From assembly GCA_946629405.1 (NCBI GenBank), contig CAMOXW010000030.1:1-6014 (forward strand): DNA of 6,014 nucleotides, written 5' to 3'. Both the position numbers and the translations under genes were made by a program. Shown here one piece after another: positions 5,353-6,014 of the stretch. The notes under the pieces were generated by a model. It was not told where the DNA came from. It saw only the letters and a list, made by a program, of their open reading frames with translations, and made no database searches. Origin of the DNA: an uncultured Ruminococcus sp. GTDB lineage: Bacteria; Bacillota_A; Clostridia; Oscillospirales; Ruminococcaceae. Each line of letters starts with the position of its first letter. Position 1 is the first letter of the stretch.

Positions 5353-6014
5353 ATGAAGATCAGTAAGCTTTTTGTAGCTATGGCAGCTTCTGCTGTTTCT
5401 GTTTCCGCACTCGCAGCTATGAGCCTCTCAGCAAATGCTGAAAAGAAGGACAGCTATACATTCTACCTCGCTGGTCAGGGCGGCGGCACAGGCGGCTTCT
5501 GGGATCCCAACACAAGAAACAACACCGTTACTGTTGACAAGAACGGTTCTTACACTATTACTCTCGATGCTACAGATATGGGCGAATCTGGCGACGGCGA
5601 CCTCTGCCTCTTCATTCAGTCTGATGTAAACATCTACGATTTCGCTGAGGGCGAAACCGCTGCTGATGTTATCTCCAAGAGCGGTATTACATTCAAGCTC
5701 GATTCTATCAAGATCGACGGCGCTGAGGTTGCTTATACTCCCAGCAGCACAAACCTCAACGTTGACAACGGCGGTACACAGCTCCGTCTTAACATCTACA
5801 ACACATGGCAGGATCCTCATACTACTGATATTGCAGTTCCGGTCACTGCCGGTGAGTCTATCGAAGTAAACTTTACAGTTGACGGTCTCTTTGAGGCTGC
5901 TACAACTGATGCCACATCCTCTACAACAACTTCCGCTGATGCAACAACAACTACTACCACTACAACCGGCACAGCAGGCGGAAATACCACAACTCAGGCT
6001 CCCGCTCCTACCGG
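5353..6014 (+). CDS. Secreted protein with beta-rich domain and Thr-rich linker (partial, 3' end beyond window)
   Basis: The first 220 codons of a gene that runs off the window. Residues 1-29 form a signal peptide: K2 and K5, a hydrophobic Ala/Val/Leu core, and an ANA cleavage site before E30. Residues about 30-183 look like an all-beta domain: short alternating strands (VTVDKNGSYTITLDA 59-73, FKLDSIKIDGAEVAYT 114-129, TQLRLNIYNTW 142-152, ESIEVNFTVDGLF 168-180), many Gly, Asp and Asn, and aromatic residues including W50 and W152. From about 183 the chain becomes a Thr-rich linker with eight consecutive Thr (198-205), then GTAGGN, TTT and APAPT. Such linkers join modules in Ruminococcus extracellular enzymes and surface proteins, so further domains or an anchor probably follow. 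The beta domain resembles carbohydrate-binding modules in style only; I do not recognise its family. All 12 Leu codons are CTC or CTT, and Ala never uses GCG, which with the good promoter and ribosome site suggests high expression. Exact function unknown. Confidence 0.85.
   Translation, partial: MKISKLFVAMAASAVSVSALAAMSLSANAEKKDSYTFYLAGQGGGTGGFWDPNTRNNTVTVDKNGSYTITLDATDMGESGDGDLCLFIQSDVNIYDFAEGETAADVISKSGITFKLDSIKIDGAEVAYTPSSTNLNVDNGGTQLRLNIYNTWQDPHTTDIAVPVTAGESIEVNFTVDGLFEAATTDATSSTTTSADATTTTTTTTGTAGGNTTTQAPAPT

Noticed and set aside
5428..5820. 130-codon minus-strand frame opposite the secreted-protein gene
   Set aside because: The + strand frame has a promoter, ribosome site and signal peptide; the antisense frame has none of these.
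5890..6014. Thr-codon-rich repeats as a tandem DNA repeat or CRISPR-like array
   Set aside because: The ACA/ACT/ACC triplets vary and keep the reading frame. They are best explained as a coding Thr-rich linker.

Overview
The window reads as chromosomal DNA of a low-to-mid GC Clostridia-class Firmicute. The best guess is Ruminococcus or a close relative in the Oscillospiraceae. The reasons are strong AAGGAG-type ribosome binding sites, the Firmicute-style pth-mfd pair, and a secreted protein with a long threonine-rich linker of the kind common in Ruminococcus extracellular enzymes and surface proteins. The genus is inferred from style, not from a marker gene. All four supported genes lie on the + strand.

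Layout: positions 3-100 hold two perfect 19-bp inverted repeats placed end to end with no base between them, just upstream of the first gene. Positions 144-917 encode a PHP-family metallophosphatase of the histidinol-phosphatase (HisJ/HisK) type. A 149-bp spacer without a gene follows. Positions 1067-1693 encode peptidyl-tRNA hydrolase (pth). Only 12 bp later, 1706-5182 encodes the complete transcription-repair coupling factor (mfd), so these two are very probably one transcript. The 170-bp gap after mfd carries a convincing vegetative promoter, a small GC-rich leader hairpin and a strong ribosome binding site. These serve a secreted protein that starts at 5353 and runs off the end of the window.

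Functionally, pth and mfd are core information-processing genes: one recycles peptidyl-tRNAs dropped by ribosomes, the other removes RNA polymerase stalled at DNA lesions and recruits nucleotide excision repair. The PHP phosphatase would perform the penultimate step of histidine synthesis, but no other his gene is in view. The last gene is a separate unit: it has its own promoter, codon choice suggesting high expression, a signal peptide, a beta-rich domain I cannot assign, and a Thr-rich linker.

I see no CRISPR array, tRNA or rRNA gene, transposase, phage gene or defence system. Most of the window is ordinary core genome. The parts worth a second look are the tandem hairpins at the left edge and the unassigned secreted protein with its control region at the right edge.
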